DNA of 25,414 nucleotides from an uncultured Eubacteriales bacterium (lineage in GTDB: Bacteria; Bacillota; Clostridia; Oscillospirales; Acutalibacteraceae): assembly GCA_900316925.1 (NCBI GenBank), contig ONEU01000005.1, positions 1-25,414 of the forward strand, in the 5' to 3' direction. Position 1 is the stretch's first letter; each line of letters starts with the position of its first letter. Positions 7,727 to 15,512 of this stretch are shown here, piece by piece. Below the pieces are notes generated by a model. That model saw only the letters and a program-made list of their open reading frames with translations. It ran no database searches and was not told the DNA's origin. Position numbers and translations under genes: made by a program.

Positions 7727-8644
7727 TCAGAACTGAAGCCGACTCAGATCGAGCTTCCTGTATACTCTGCCGTGGAAGCCTGTCTCGATGACCTGATCCC
7801 ACAGGGAAAAGTCATCAAAGGCATTTTCGGCAGGGGGGTCCGTGATGAAGCGTCGGAACTCTGCCGGTGCCTCTTCATATTGTATGCCGACGGTACGGCG
7901 CGCAACGGCTCTCAGTTCGAGAAGATCCTGCCGGTCGCCGCCGTCCCGGACAGAAGCATGCCACCATCCGCCCAACAGATAGGCCTGGTGCGTCCTTGCA
8001 TTGATAAAAACCGATTCCGGGTCAATGCCGCGATGGGAGAGGCCGCTGTAAGCAAGCACACAGCAGATATTTTCCAGTCGGGAAACGACCCACGCGGTAT
8101 GCTCCGGAGGCAGGCTGCCAAATGCTGACAGCGGATAGAGCTCCTCCTCCTTGGAAACGGAAAGCAGCACACGCCCGTCATCCAGTTCAAAACGCCCGAC
8201 GATCACGGGAAAGAACTGGGAGAGCTTTTTGATATCCGCTGACGGATAACTGAGCATCCCCGTCATTGCGGAAAACCGCTCGCTGCCGGCGTTCTCTTCC
8301 TTCGGAAATACGAACAGCACATTGCGGCGGGCCGTATAGACCGTCACGCCGTCCTGCATTCCCTTGAACAGATAGGCAATGCGAAGCGGTCGTCCGTCAG
8401 AAAGCGTCAGGGCCTCCGTCTCCGCATTCCTCCAGATCCGGTCTGTCTCTGCAGGATCGGCATGATCGGAGATGGTGCTGAGATATGACAGCATCCGATA
8501 ACGGAACTCCTTATACTCCCGGAGCTCGCTGTCCGTAAACACCGATTTGCTGCCGCAATAACTGCAGCAGAGATCCCCCGTTCTCGAAACCGACATTTCC
8601 GCTCCGCAGGAACGGCATTTGAAGTTAATCATTTTGTCTGTCAT
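7727..8644 (-). CDS. Zinc-ribbon protein with degenerate kinase-like domain
   Basis: 305 residues. The N-terminus carries two CxxC knuckles (C10/C13 and C27/C30), a zinc ribbon. The C-terminal half resembles a protein-kinase C-lobe: HRGIDPESVFIN (204-215) aligns with the HRDxKPxN catalytic loop, and LLGGWW (223-228) lies where DFG should be. The catalytic Asp, Lys and Asn would be G206, D208 and S211, and no glycine-rich loop is visible, so this looks like a pseudokinase. I take ATG 8644 as the start; ATG 8659 has no ribosome site and ATG 8635 is an alternative, with the purine run GGGGAGGAG close by. It starts 39 nt after deoD, in the same unit. The kinase assignment rests on a short motif and is tentative. 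With the vWA gene it recalls TerY-kinase pairs. Confidence 0.6.
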   Translation of the reverse strand: MTDKMINFKCRSCGAEMSVSRTGDLCCSYCGSKSVFTDSELREYKEFRYRMLSYLSTISDHADPAETDRIWRNAETEALTLSDGRPLRIAYLFKGMQDGVTVYTARRNVLFVFPKEENAGSERFSAMTGMLSYPSADIKKLSQFFPVIVGRFELDDGRVLLSVSKEEELYPLSAFGSLPPEHTAWVVSRLENICCVLAYSGLSHRGIDPESVFINARTHQAYLLGGWWHASVRDGGDRQDLLELRAVARRTVGIQYEEAPAEFRRFITDPPAENAFDDFSLWDQVIETGFHGRVYRKLDLSRLQF

Positions 8645-8683
8645 CTCCTCCCCTATCATCGGTCAATGGAGCATGCAGTCCCG

Positions 8684-9382
8684 TTATACGAGTTGGAGTG
8701 CCAACTCAATCATATCATGGAAGCTCGTCTCACGTTCCTCCGGCGAACAGCTTTCCCCCGTGAACGGACAATCCGAGATCGTGCAAATGGTCAGCGCCTT
8801 CTTGCCTGCACGGGCGGCATTCAGATAAAGTGCGGCACTTTCCATCTCGACGGCAAGAATCCCGAGCTTTTTCCACTCCGCCAGGGAACCGGCATCATCA
8901 TAGAATACATCCGAGGTAAATATCTGACCGGCATATACCTTCTTGCCCATAGCCTGCGCCGAGTCGTAAGCCTGTCTGAGCAGACCGAAATCAGCCGTCG
9001 GCGCGGGAGTCCCGGGAAGACGGTACTGCTGTGCAAAATTAGAGTTAGTGGCGCAGGAGACCGCCAGCACCAGATCCCGCAGCGTCAGCTGATCGCTCAC
9101 CGCTCCGGCAGTCCCGATGCGGATAATGCTCTCCACATCATAGAAGTGAAACAGCTCATACGAATAGATTGCTATTGACGGTACCCCCATGCCGCTTCCC
9201 ATCACAGTAACGGGCTTTCCCTGGTAATATCCGGTATAGGCATACATTCCGCGTACCGCATTGACGAGCTTTGCCTGCTCTAAATAGTGCTCGGCGATAT
9301 ACTGTGCACGCAGCGGGTCTCCCGGCATCAGGACGGTCGCAGCGATATCCTCTCTGGCAGCATTGTTGTGCGGTGTCGGCAT
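8684..9382 (-). CDS. deoD: Purine-nucleoside phosphorylase, DeoD type
   Basis: Splits purine (deoxy)ribonucleosides with phosphate into free base and (deoxy)ribose-1-phosphate for salvage; members of this family are cytosolic hexamers. 232 residues, normal for the family. Motifs: MPGDPLR (19-25, phosphate site), GSGMGVPS (62-69), VEMES (178-182, ribose site) and the catalytic Asp204 in ISDCPFTGE. The usual SDH is SDC here. It lies 23 nt after the LUD gene and 39 nt before the zinc-ribbon gene, so it shares their transcript. A 7-bp inverted repeat (8690-8707) lies over its last codons and has no T tract. Confidence 0.93.
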   Translation of the reverse strand: MPTPHNNAAREDIAATVLMPGDPLRAQYIAEHYLEQAKLVNAVRGMYAYTGYYQGKPVTVMGSGMGVPSIAIYSYELFHFYDVESIIRIGTAGAVSDQLTLRDLVLAVSCATNSNFAQQYRLPGTPAPTADFGLLRQAYDSAQAMGKKVYAGQIFTSDVFYDDAGSLAEWKKLGILAVEMESAALYLNAARAGKKALTICTISDCPFTGESCSPEERETSFHDMIELALQLV

Positions 9383-9405
9383 GACATCTCTCCCCTTTCT
9401 GTGAA

Positions 9406-10068
9406 TCAGTATCCCAGCTCTTCGCCCACCAGGATGACCTTGATCCTGTCTTTATGGCGTTGGAGCGCCGTCACGGTATAATTACAGCAGATGCGCTGAT
9501 CCGTGCCGCAGCCATCACCCAGCTTGCTGCCGGGCTGATTCAGAGACACGCACTTTCCCGTTTTCGCACAGTAGGTATCGCACTTCAACCGCTGTGTATT
9601 GTGCGGTGCGGCTACGGTTCTCAGGCGGTCAAAGGCTTCATCCAGATCGGTAACCACCTTATTGTATCCCGCTACCACAATCACACTCTTTGGTCCGAAC
9701 ATGATAGCCGCCACACGGTTGGAATTGCCGTCCACATTGAAGAGCAGCCCGTTTTCGGTGACGGCATTGGCGCTGGTGAGATAGACGTCTGCCGAAAAAG
9801 CCTGACGATAAATGTCCTCCACCTGCTCACGGGTGAGTCCCGGGGCACTTCTGTCCAGATACACATAGTCGCCGTTTTTCAGCAGTTCGGTGATCCCGCA
9901 TTGACCGAGCGTCACAGAGCCGCCGTGTGTCACGGTGTCGCCCTTCTGCATCAGCTCACGGACCTTCTCACAGGCTTCTGCCGCTGTCTGACAGTAATAG
10001 GCCTGCATATTGTTCTTCCGGAGTGCGTCCATGGTTTTTTCAATTTTTTGTTTGTCAAGTGTCTGCAT
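9406..10068 (-). CDS. LUD-domain (DUF162) protein, lactate-utilisation-like
   Basis: 220 residues of the stand-alone LUD family related to LutC and to the C-terminal part of LutB. The typical GGSVTLGQCG stretch is at 49-58, and the middle holds the conserved LTSANAVTENG and NVDGNSNRVA segments. The C-terminal part is Cys-rich (CDTYC, CGTDQRICC), which could hold a metal or cluster. No lutA or lutB lies beside it, so a role in lactate oxidation cannot be claimed. It is the first gene of the minus-strand unit, with a ribosome site (AAGGGAG) 8 nt or so before ATG 10068. Confidence 0.8.
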   Translation of the reverse strand: MQTLDKQKIEKTMDALRKNNMQAYYCQTAAEACEKVRELMQKGDTVTHGGSVTLGQCGITELLKNGDYVYLDRSAPGLTREQVEDIYRQAFSADVYLTSANAVTENGLLFNVDGNSNRVAAIMFGPKSVIVVAGYNKVVTDLDEAFDRLRTVAAPHNTQRLKCDTYCAKTGKCVSLNQPGSKLGDGCGTDQRICCNYTVTALQRHKDRIKVILVGEELGY

Positions 10069-10101
10069 AATGATTCTCCCTTCGGATCATGGATTATTTG
10101 A

Positions 10102-10130
10102 ATGATAATCGGGCATGATAACAGTATCAA
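10102..10130 (-). promoter_or_regulatory. Promoter of the LUD-deoD-pseudokinase-vWA-PurA-like unit
   Basis: On the minus strand TTGATA (10130-10125), a 17-bp spacer and TATCAT (10107-10102) each match consensus at five of six bases. The start would be near 10095, about 27 nt before the LUD ATG. No other convincing promoter was seen between 10068 and 5581. Confidence 0.7.
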
Positions 10131-10150
10131 ACAATAAAGGAGTATGACAA

Positions 10151-10588
10151 ATGGAAAATGCCAATTCAGAACTGCTTTCAGGCGTGTATCAGCTGTCGCG
10201 GACAGGGATGCAGGCCATTCAGGACGTCCTGCCAAAGGTAGATCAGCCCGCACTGCGTGAGGAGCTCCTTGAACAGTACAGCGACTACAAAACCGCTGCC
10301 GATCAGAGTGAGCAGGCTCTGATGCAGGAGGGGACCGTTCCAAAGGACGTGGGGCCTATCGCCAAAGCGGTCATGTGGGGAGCGGTACAGATGCAGACGC
10401 TGACAGATACCAGTGCCGATAAGGTGGCGGAGATCATGATCAACGGCACCACCAAGGGAATCATTGATCTGACACGTCACACAGAGGCCTGCAAGGATGC
10501 CGATCCGCAGAACCTGCGCTATGCCAATGCCTTCATTGCCAATGAGCAGCGCCACATTGATAACCTCAAGGCGTTCCTCACCGGCTGA
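10151..10588 (+). CDS. Small helical ferritin-like conserved protein
   Basis: 145 residues, wholly alpha-helical in character, without signal peptide. It resembles a clostridial family of small four-helix proteins with a leading ELLSGVYQ.S..G..AI..VLPKV segment and a repeated pattern of E, Q and H residues (for example ANEQRHIDNLKAFL at the C-terminus). A ferritin-like fold is likely; iron binding is not shown. AAAGGAG lies 8 nt before ATG 10151. It is divergent from the LUD gene with about 80 nt between them, and it is monocistronic, ending in its own terminator. Confidence 0.65.
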   Translation: MENANSELLSGVYQLSRTGMQAIQDVLPKVDQPALREELLEQYSDYKTAADQSEQALMQEGTVPKDVGPIAKAVMWGAVQMQTLTDTSADKVAEIMINGTTKGIIDLTRHTEACKDADPQNLRYANAFIANEQRHIDNLKAFLTG

Positions 10589-10601
10589 GGCGGCAGCAGT
10601 C

Positions 10602-10658
10602 CCGTCCGTCACAGCACTCTCTCCGGTTCACGGTGATGGTGCTGACGGGCGGTTTTTT
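10602..10658 (+). terminator. Terminator of the ferritin-like gene
   Basis: The left arm (10602-10617) and right arm (10639-10652, GTGCTGACGGGCGG) pair over about 14 bp with one small bulge and one G-T pair, followed by six T (10653-10658). Confidence 0.85.
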
Positions 10659-10770
10659 CATGGCGGAAAGCCGGTCAGAAGCTCATTCTCCATTCCGTTT
10701 TGATTACCAGTCATGTTTTAATTACTTTTATTATATAGTGTATCAAGAATAAAATCAAGGTGATGAGACA

Positions 10771-12036
10771 ATGAAAAGGGTCTGGAGACGATTATTTACA
10801 GTGATATTTTGTTTGGCGGTACTGGCGGCAGGCATGGTGTCAACATCCTACTTCCGGGAAACGGAGCAGCCGGAGGCGTCCATCGAAAGCAGCACCGGAC
10901 CTATTGTTCCCGTAACCGTGGAAGAGGTGCAGGTACAGTCCCGGGAAGAAATGCGCGGTGTGTGGATTCCCTGCATGACGCTGCAGGCCAATGAGGATGA
11001 ACGAAACGAAGACGGCTACCGCGAGAAAATCCGAACCATCATGTCCACCTGTGAGCAGAACGGTCTGAATACGGTGATCGTCCAGGTAAGACCCTTCAGT
11101 GACGCGCTCTACCCCTCCCGGTACTTTCCCTGGTCACATATCCTGACAGGTGAACAGGGCGTCGGCGTGGATTTCGACCCGCTTGCGATCCTTCTGGAGC
11201 AGGCTCATGCTCACGGACTGGCTCTTCATGCGTGGATCAATCCGCTGCGGATCCGTCTCGGAAGCGTGCCGGAAAAACTGTCAGAAAAAAATCCGGCTGT
11301 TGTCTGGAAAAACGACAACAACCGGGACAATGACGGTTATACCTTTACGGATGGGGACGGCGAATATTATGACCCGTCCTGGCCTGAGGTACGGAAGCTG
11401 ATTATTGACGGGGTACGGGAGCTTGCCGGACAATATGACATTGACGGTCTGCAGATTGACGATTATTTCTATCCTTCCGACGACGGCAGCTTTGATAAAA
11501 AAAGCTATGAACGCTACGTCAGCAGTCTGAACGAGGGCAGCACCCCGCTGTCACAGGCGGATTGGCGAAAGAATAACATCAATATGCTGGTGTCGGGAAT
11601 CCGTTCGGCGCTTCACCGGGCAAACAGCCGTGCGGTATTCGGCATCTCGCCCCAGGGGAACTTCGAGAACAATGAGAAGCTCTCTGCCGACACCGCATCC
11701 TGGTGCAGCGTGAAGGGATATGCGGATTATCTCTGTCCGCAGCTCTATGTGAGTATGTCACACCCTGTCTTCCCTTTCCGTGCGCTGGCCGATCGCTGGA
11801 TCGCATTTACAAAGGACAGCTCCCTGCCGCTGTATTTCGGGCTGGGGCTCTACAAGGCAGGTACGGATGCTGACAGCGGCACCTGGCTTTCCAGCAGCAG
11901 CAATATCCGTGAACAGATCGCCTATCTCCGCAGCAAGGGCGTGGACGGGTTTATCCTTTATGCCTACGATTTCCTGACGGATGATCATGCCCATGCGGAA
12001 GTCGAGAATGCAATGGCAGAACTCAAACCGTCCTGA
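10771..12036 (+). CDS. GHL10 (DUF187) family glycoside-hydrolase-like exported protein
   Basis: 421 residues. An N-terminal membrane segment (about residues 8-25) without a lipobox Cys suggests a membrane-anchored or secreted enzyme. After a short linker, MRGVWIP (61-67) opens the barrel domain. QVRPFSDALYPS (105-116), AWINPLR (154-160) and DGLQIDDYFYP (225-235) are the hallmarks of the GHL10 family, whose members are thought to act on cell-wall or other polysaccharides. The acidic pair in QIDDY is the likely catalytic region by analogy. The -10-like TATAGT at 10734-10739 has no clear -35. Its last 14 bp overlap the end of the RNA methyltransferase gene on the other strand, and no terminator was found. 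Confidence 0.85.
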   Translation: MKRVWRRLFTVIFCLAVLAAGMVSTSYFRETEQPEASIESSTGPIVPVTVEEVQVQSREEMRGVWIPCMTLQANEDERNEDGYREKIRTIMSTCEQNGLNTVIVQVRPFSDALYPSRYFPWSHILTGEQGVGVDFDPLAILLEQAHAHGLALHAWINPLRIRLGSVPEKLSEKNPAVVWKNDNNRDNDGYTFTDGDGEYYDPSWPEVRKLIIDGVRELAGQYDIDGLQIDDYFYPSDDGSFDKKSYERYVSSLNEGSTPLSQADWRKNNINMLVSGIRSALHRANSRAVFGISPQGNFENNEKLSADTASWCSVKGYADYLCPQLYVSMSHPVFPFRALADRWIAFTKDSSLPLYFGLGLYKAGTDADSGTWLSSSSNIREQIAYLRSKGVDGFILYAYDFLTDDHAHAEVENAMAELKPS

Positions 12037-13351
12037 GGCCCTTGGGATATTTGTTTTTGAGCCTGCCGCCGGAGCATTTGCCGAAGCCCATGACCATCCC
12101 GCAGTAAGAAACGGCCGTATAACCCTTATCTCCGTCACAGTCGATCTCGTAACCGTTGAGGAACTCCACTGCCCGAGGGTCATCCCGGTCTAAGGCAAGC
12201 ACCCTCCGGAACGCTGACGGCGGAAAGGCAGTAAACAGCGAATGGGCAGGTTCAAAGCGGTTCTTCTTGAACTCGCCGGCAAAAACCCCCGCCCGGATGA
12301 CATTCACTCCTGCTGTCTCCGGATACAGCTCCGGCAGCAGGTAGAGCTTATCCCCCTGCAGCTTCAGACGGCCGTGTGGAAGCTCCCGGAAAATATCCAG
12401 CAGTTCATCCGCCGCCTGCTTCTCGCTTTTTGTGAGATTCCCGGAGACGATCGTGCCCCACGGCGATGCATCTCCTGTTTTACGCAGGATGGCGGCGAAA
12501 TGTCCCTCGCCGTTTTCCAGCGGAGTGATACGGATGCCGCAGGAAACCCCTGTGGGTCTGCCGAATGATTCGGTAAGCTCTCCGGGGGTGAAATCCGGAT
12601 GGCTTTCAAGGAACTGCCGGATAACGCCCTCGTTTTCCTCAGGCGAGAACGTGCAGGTGGAATACACCAGCGTCCCACCCGACCGTAATGCTTCGGCTGC
12701 GGAATCCAGGATGGAAAGCTGACGCCGTGCACAGGCTAAAACGTGCTCACGGCTCCATTCGGCGACGGCGGCAGGGTCCTTCCGGAACATCCCTTCACCC
12801 GAACAGGGGGCGTCCACCAAAACCCGATCGAAAAAGCCGCTCAACCTGCTGCACAGCACCTCTGGATAGAGCGATGACACCACCCCGCTGCGAATCCCCA
12901 TCCTCTCGTAGTTGGACAGCAGGATCTGTGCCCTGCTGCGTACCACCTCGTTTGACCAGATCAGGCCACTGCCCTCCAGACAGGAAGCAATCTGCGCAGA
13001 TTTTCCGCCGGGTGCGGCACACAGATCCAGTACCCGGTCACCCGGTCTGACCCCCAGCAGGGATACCGCAGACGAAGCCGACGGCTCTTGTACATAAAAT
13101 GCGCCGGCATGGTGCAGGGGCAGTTTCCCGATGCCCTGTTCCTCTGCGGAGACATAATAGCCGTCCCGATAGAACGGACTTCTGGTCACGGGAAAGGGCA
13201 GCAGCGGCAGCAGCGCTTCGGGGGTGATTTTCAGACGGTTGACAGAAATGCCCCGAAAGGCGTCACGCGCAAAGCACGCCTCATACGCCGGCAGTTCCTC
13301 CCCGAACACCGTCTGCATCTCCTGTAAATAGTCCTCAGGCAGCGTGATCAT
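12023..13351 (-). CDS. rsmF: RsmF-type (NOL1/NOP2/Sun) RNA cytosine-5 methyltransferase
   Basis: Methylates a cytosine in rRNA (or tRNA) using S-adenosylmethionine. 442 residues. Motifs: SAM loop DLCAAPGGKS (109-118), LVDAPCSGEGMFRKD around Cys183, and the catalytic STCTFSPEEN with Cys233. The C-terminal 170 residues match the extra RNA-binding region of YebU/RsmF-like proteins. The frame stays open far upstream, but ATG 13351 is the start: AGGAGG lies 7 nt before it and the homology begins there. It overlaps the GHL10 gene tail to tail by 14 bp. The exact target base cannot be read from sequence. Confidence 0.88.
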   Translation of the reverse strand: MITLPEDYLQEMQTVFGEELPAYEACFARDAFRGISVNRLKITPEALLPLLPFPVTRSPFYRDGYYVSAEEQGIGKLPLHHAGAFYVQEPSASSAVSLLGVRPGDRVLDLCAAPGGKSAQIASCLEGSGLIWSNEVVRSRAQILLSNYERMGIRSGVVSSLYPEVLCSRLSGFFDRVLVDAPCSGEGMFRKDPAAVAEWSREHVLACARRQLSILDSAAEALRSGGTLVYSTCTFSPEENEGVIRQFLESHPDFTPGELTESFGRPTGVSCGIRITPLENGEGHFAAILRKTGDASPWGTIVSGNLTKSEKQAADELLDIFRELPHGRLKLQGDKLYLLPELYPETAGVNVIRAGVFAGEFKKNRFEPAHSLFTAFPPSAFRRVLALDRDDPRAVEFLNGYEIDCDGDKGYTAVSYCGMVMGFGKCSGGRLKNKYPKGLRTV

Positions 13352-13425
13352 ATTGTTCCTCCTGTGATTTTGATGTATAAACCAGTCCCCTTCGGGTATC
13401 CTATTCCTGAAGGGTGGTGACAGCC

Positions 13426-13563
13426 ATGAACAACAGCGAAACCAAGAAAAGAAACCAGAAATCCGCAGAACACAGCAAGAAATCAGGTTCTCAGTCGGGT
13501 TCCCCGTCCGGCGGCAGCTCTCAGAGCAACACGCCGTCCACACCCGCAGACTATCATAGCTGA
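13426..13563 (+). CDS. Small Ser/Gly/Lys-rich ORF, 45 residues
   Basis: Not recognised. The frame starts at ATG 13426 behind a fair ribosome site (AAGGGTGG) and ends with TGA 13561-13563. The first half is basic (ETKKRNQKSAEHSKKS) and the second half is Ser/Gly/Gln/Pro-rich, so the product would be unfolded. It has its own terminator 65 nt downstream, which is the main reason to take it as real. It lies alone on the plus strand between rsmF and cdd. It could be a small basic protein or a spurious ORF inside a small RNA. Confidence 0.45.
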   Translation: MNNSETKKRNQKSAEHSKKSGSQSGSPSGGSSQSNTPSTPADYHS

Positions 13564-13627
13564 AGGGAAGCATTCGTCTATCCCTTTGGATTCTGATGAT
13601 CGGTTCCATGACCGTGACTGTCAAATG

Positions 13628-13659
13628 GGGCTGCCGCAGCAAGCGACAGCCCTGTTTTT
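13628..13659 (+). terminator. Intrinsic terminator, plus strand
   Basis: GGGCTG-C-CGC / GCG-A-CAGCCC (13628-13637 / 13643-13652) with the loop AGCAA is followed by TGTTTTT. The minus-strand reading has only CATTT after the stem, so it serves the plus strand better, although it could also slow transcription leaving cdd. Confidence 0.75.
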
Positions 13660-13677
13660 CTTGCTCTTGGCAGTTTC

Positions 13678-14097
13678 CTAAAAACGGAAGCTGTATGGCA
13701 GCAATTCCTTGAGGGTGAACAGCCGGTATCCTCCGTTTCCGTCAGCAGCTATGACGGTGAATGCCTCATCACACAGTTCACTCATAAACTGCCGGCAGAT
13801 GCCGCACGGATAGATCACCCGGCTCTGGTCGCCGCCGTCCTGCATGACGCCTGCAATGGCTATGGCACGGAACTGCCGCTGTCCTTCCGACACGGCTGCC
13901 GCAAATGCCGACCGCTCTGCACAGATTCCTGCCGGATAGGAGACATTCTCGATATTGACACCCTGGTAGATTTTCCCGTCCGCACACAACAGCGCCGCTC
14001 CCACATGATAGCGGGAATAAGGCGCATAGGCCTTTTCCTGCGCCTGCTTTGCCAATGCGATCAGCTTGTGAATCTCCGTTTCGGTCAGCGTCTGCAT
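13678..14097 (-). CDS. cdd: Cytidine deaminase
   Basis: Deaminates cytidine and deoxycytidine to uridine and deoxyuridine in pyrimidine salvage. 139 residues, the usual size of the tetrameric Cdd. Zinc ligands and catalytic Glu are visible: CAE (C59, E61) and PCGIC (C98, C101). YSRYHVGAAL (27-36) is the N-terminal signature. It begins 6 nt after the cysS stop codon, with GGAGG inside the end of cysS, so it is the third gene of the cysE-cysS unit. Confidence 0.95.
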   Translation of the reverse strand: MQTLTETEIHKLIALAKQAQEKAYAPYSRYHVGAALLCADGKIYQGVNIENVSYPAGICAERSAFAAAVSEGQRQFRAIAIAGVMQDGGDQSRVIYPCGICRQFMSELCDEAFTVIAADGNGGYRLFTLKELLPYSFRF

Positions 14098-14103
14098 CCT
14101 GCA

Positions 14104-15510
14104 TCAGCCCTCCGTCACGACGATCGTACCCTGGGGGGTATCCTTGATGGTGACGCCCTTCTCCTTGAGCAGGTCACGGATCCTGTCAGCCTCTGCCCAG
14201 TTCTTGTCCTTTCTGGCCTTTGTACGCTGATCGATCAGAGTCTGGATCTCGTCACCCAGCTCCTTGTTCTTCTCCACATAAAGCAGTCCGAGAACATCTG
14301 CCAGTTCGTTATACAGGGAAAGTGCAAAGTCACAAAGCTCCTTGGACGGCTTGGTCTGCGGATTGATATGGGTATTGATATCCCTTGCCAGTTCAAAGAG
14401 AGCGGAAATGGCATCGGCGGTGTTGAGGTCATCCTCCATTGCCGTGATGAAATCCGTCTTATGGGTCAGGAGCAGTTCACGGAGCTTGTCCTCCCCTTCC
14501 TTCTCACCCGAAACGGAGTTTTCTGCCAGGAAGCTCAGGGCTTCACGGCAGTTATACAGTCTTTCAAGAGCCGCCTTGCACTGCTCGATAATCTCGGTTG
14601 AATAGTTGATGGGGCTGCGGTAGTGAGAGGAGAGCATCAGATAGCGGATCGGCTCATAGCCGTATGCCTGTGCCACGTCACGAACGGTAAAGAAATTATT
14701 GAGAGATTTTGACATCTTACGGTTATCCACGTTGATATAGCCGTTGTGCATCCAATAATGTGCAAAGGGAACGCCGTTGCAGCACTCGCTCTGGGCAACC
14801 TCGTTCTCATGGTGGGGGAAGATCAGGTCCTGACCGCCGCAATGAATGTCGATCGTCTCACCGAGATAGCGTCTTGCCATTGCGGAGCATTCAATGTGCC
14901 AACCGGGACGGCCGTGTCCCCAGGGGGATTCCCAATATGGCTCGCAGGGCTTGGCACCCTTCCACAATGCGAAATCCATCGGGTCCTCCTTGGTGTCGCC
15001 GATCTGGATCCTCGCACCGGCTTCCAGCTCCTCCAGCGGCTGATGTGACAGCTTGCCGTATTCGGCAAATCGGTTGGTACGGAAATACACATCCCCATAC
15101 TCCGTTGAGTAGGCAAAGCCCTTATCCTCCAGCGTTTTGACCATACTGATAATCTGATCAATATTTTCAGTGGCACGGGGGTGAACGGTTGCTTCACGCA
15201 CATTCAAGCCCTTGGCGTCCGTCTTATACTCGGCGATATATTTTTCGGAAACGGTGAGATAATCGCTGTTTTCCTCATTGGCACGCTTGATGATCTTATC
15301 GTCGATATCGGTAAAGTTCTGGACGAATCTCACACGGAAGCCTCTGTATTCGAGGAACCTTCTTAGGGCATCGAACACGCAGATCGGACGGGCATTGCCG
15401 ATATGAATGAGGTTATAGACGGTCGGGCCGCAGGCGTAGATATTCACCTCACCCTCATGGATGGTCTGAAGCTCCTCTTTTTTTCTGGTCATGGTATTGT
15501 AGATTTTCAT
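14104..15510 (-). CDS. cysS: Cysteine-tRNA ligase
   Basis: Charges tRNA-Cys with cysteine using ATP. 468 residues, full length. The class-I signatures are HIGN (36-39) and KMSKS (265-269). The zinc site that selects cysteine is intact at C27, C208, H233 and E237. It starts 2 nt after the cysE stop, with AGAGGA inside the end of cysE. cysE-cysS pairing is common in Firmicutes and links cysteine synthesis to its use. Confidence 0.97.
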   Translation of the reverse strand: MKIYNTMTRKKEELQTIHEGEVNIYACGPTVYNLIHIGNARPICVFDALRRFLEYRGFRVRFVQNFTDIDDKIIKRANEENSDYLTVSEKYIAEYKTDAKGLNVREATVHPRATENIDQIISMVKTLEDKGFAYSTEYGDVYFRTNRFAEYGKLSHQPLEELEAGARIQIGDTKEDPMDFALWKGAKPCEPYWESPWGHGRPGWHIECSAMARRYLGETIDIHCGGQDLIFPHHENEVAQSECCNGVPFAHYWMHNGYINVDNRKMSKSLNNFFTVRDVAQAYGYEPIRYLMLSSHYRSPINYSTEIIEQCKAALERLYNCREALSFLAENSVSGEKEGEDKLRELLLTHKTDFITAMEDDLNTADAISALFELARDINTHINPQTKPSKELCDFALSLYNELADVLGLLYVEKNKELGDEIQTLIDQRTKARKDKNWAEADRIRDLLKEKGVTIKDTPQGTIVVTEG

Positions 15511-15512
15511 GT

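Noticed and set aside
8690..8707. Perfect inverted repeat GAGTTGG/CCAACTC over the end of deoD
   Set aside because: No T tract follows on either strand and it lies in coding sequence; it could be an RNA-processing site, but nothing supports that.
13352..13642. N-terminal extension of the rsmF frame
   Set aside because: The extra 97 residues have no homology and are unlike coding sequence; a perfect ribosome site supports ATG 13351.
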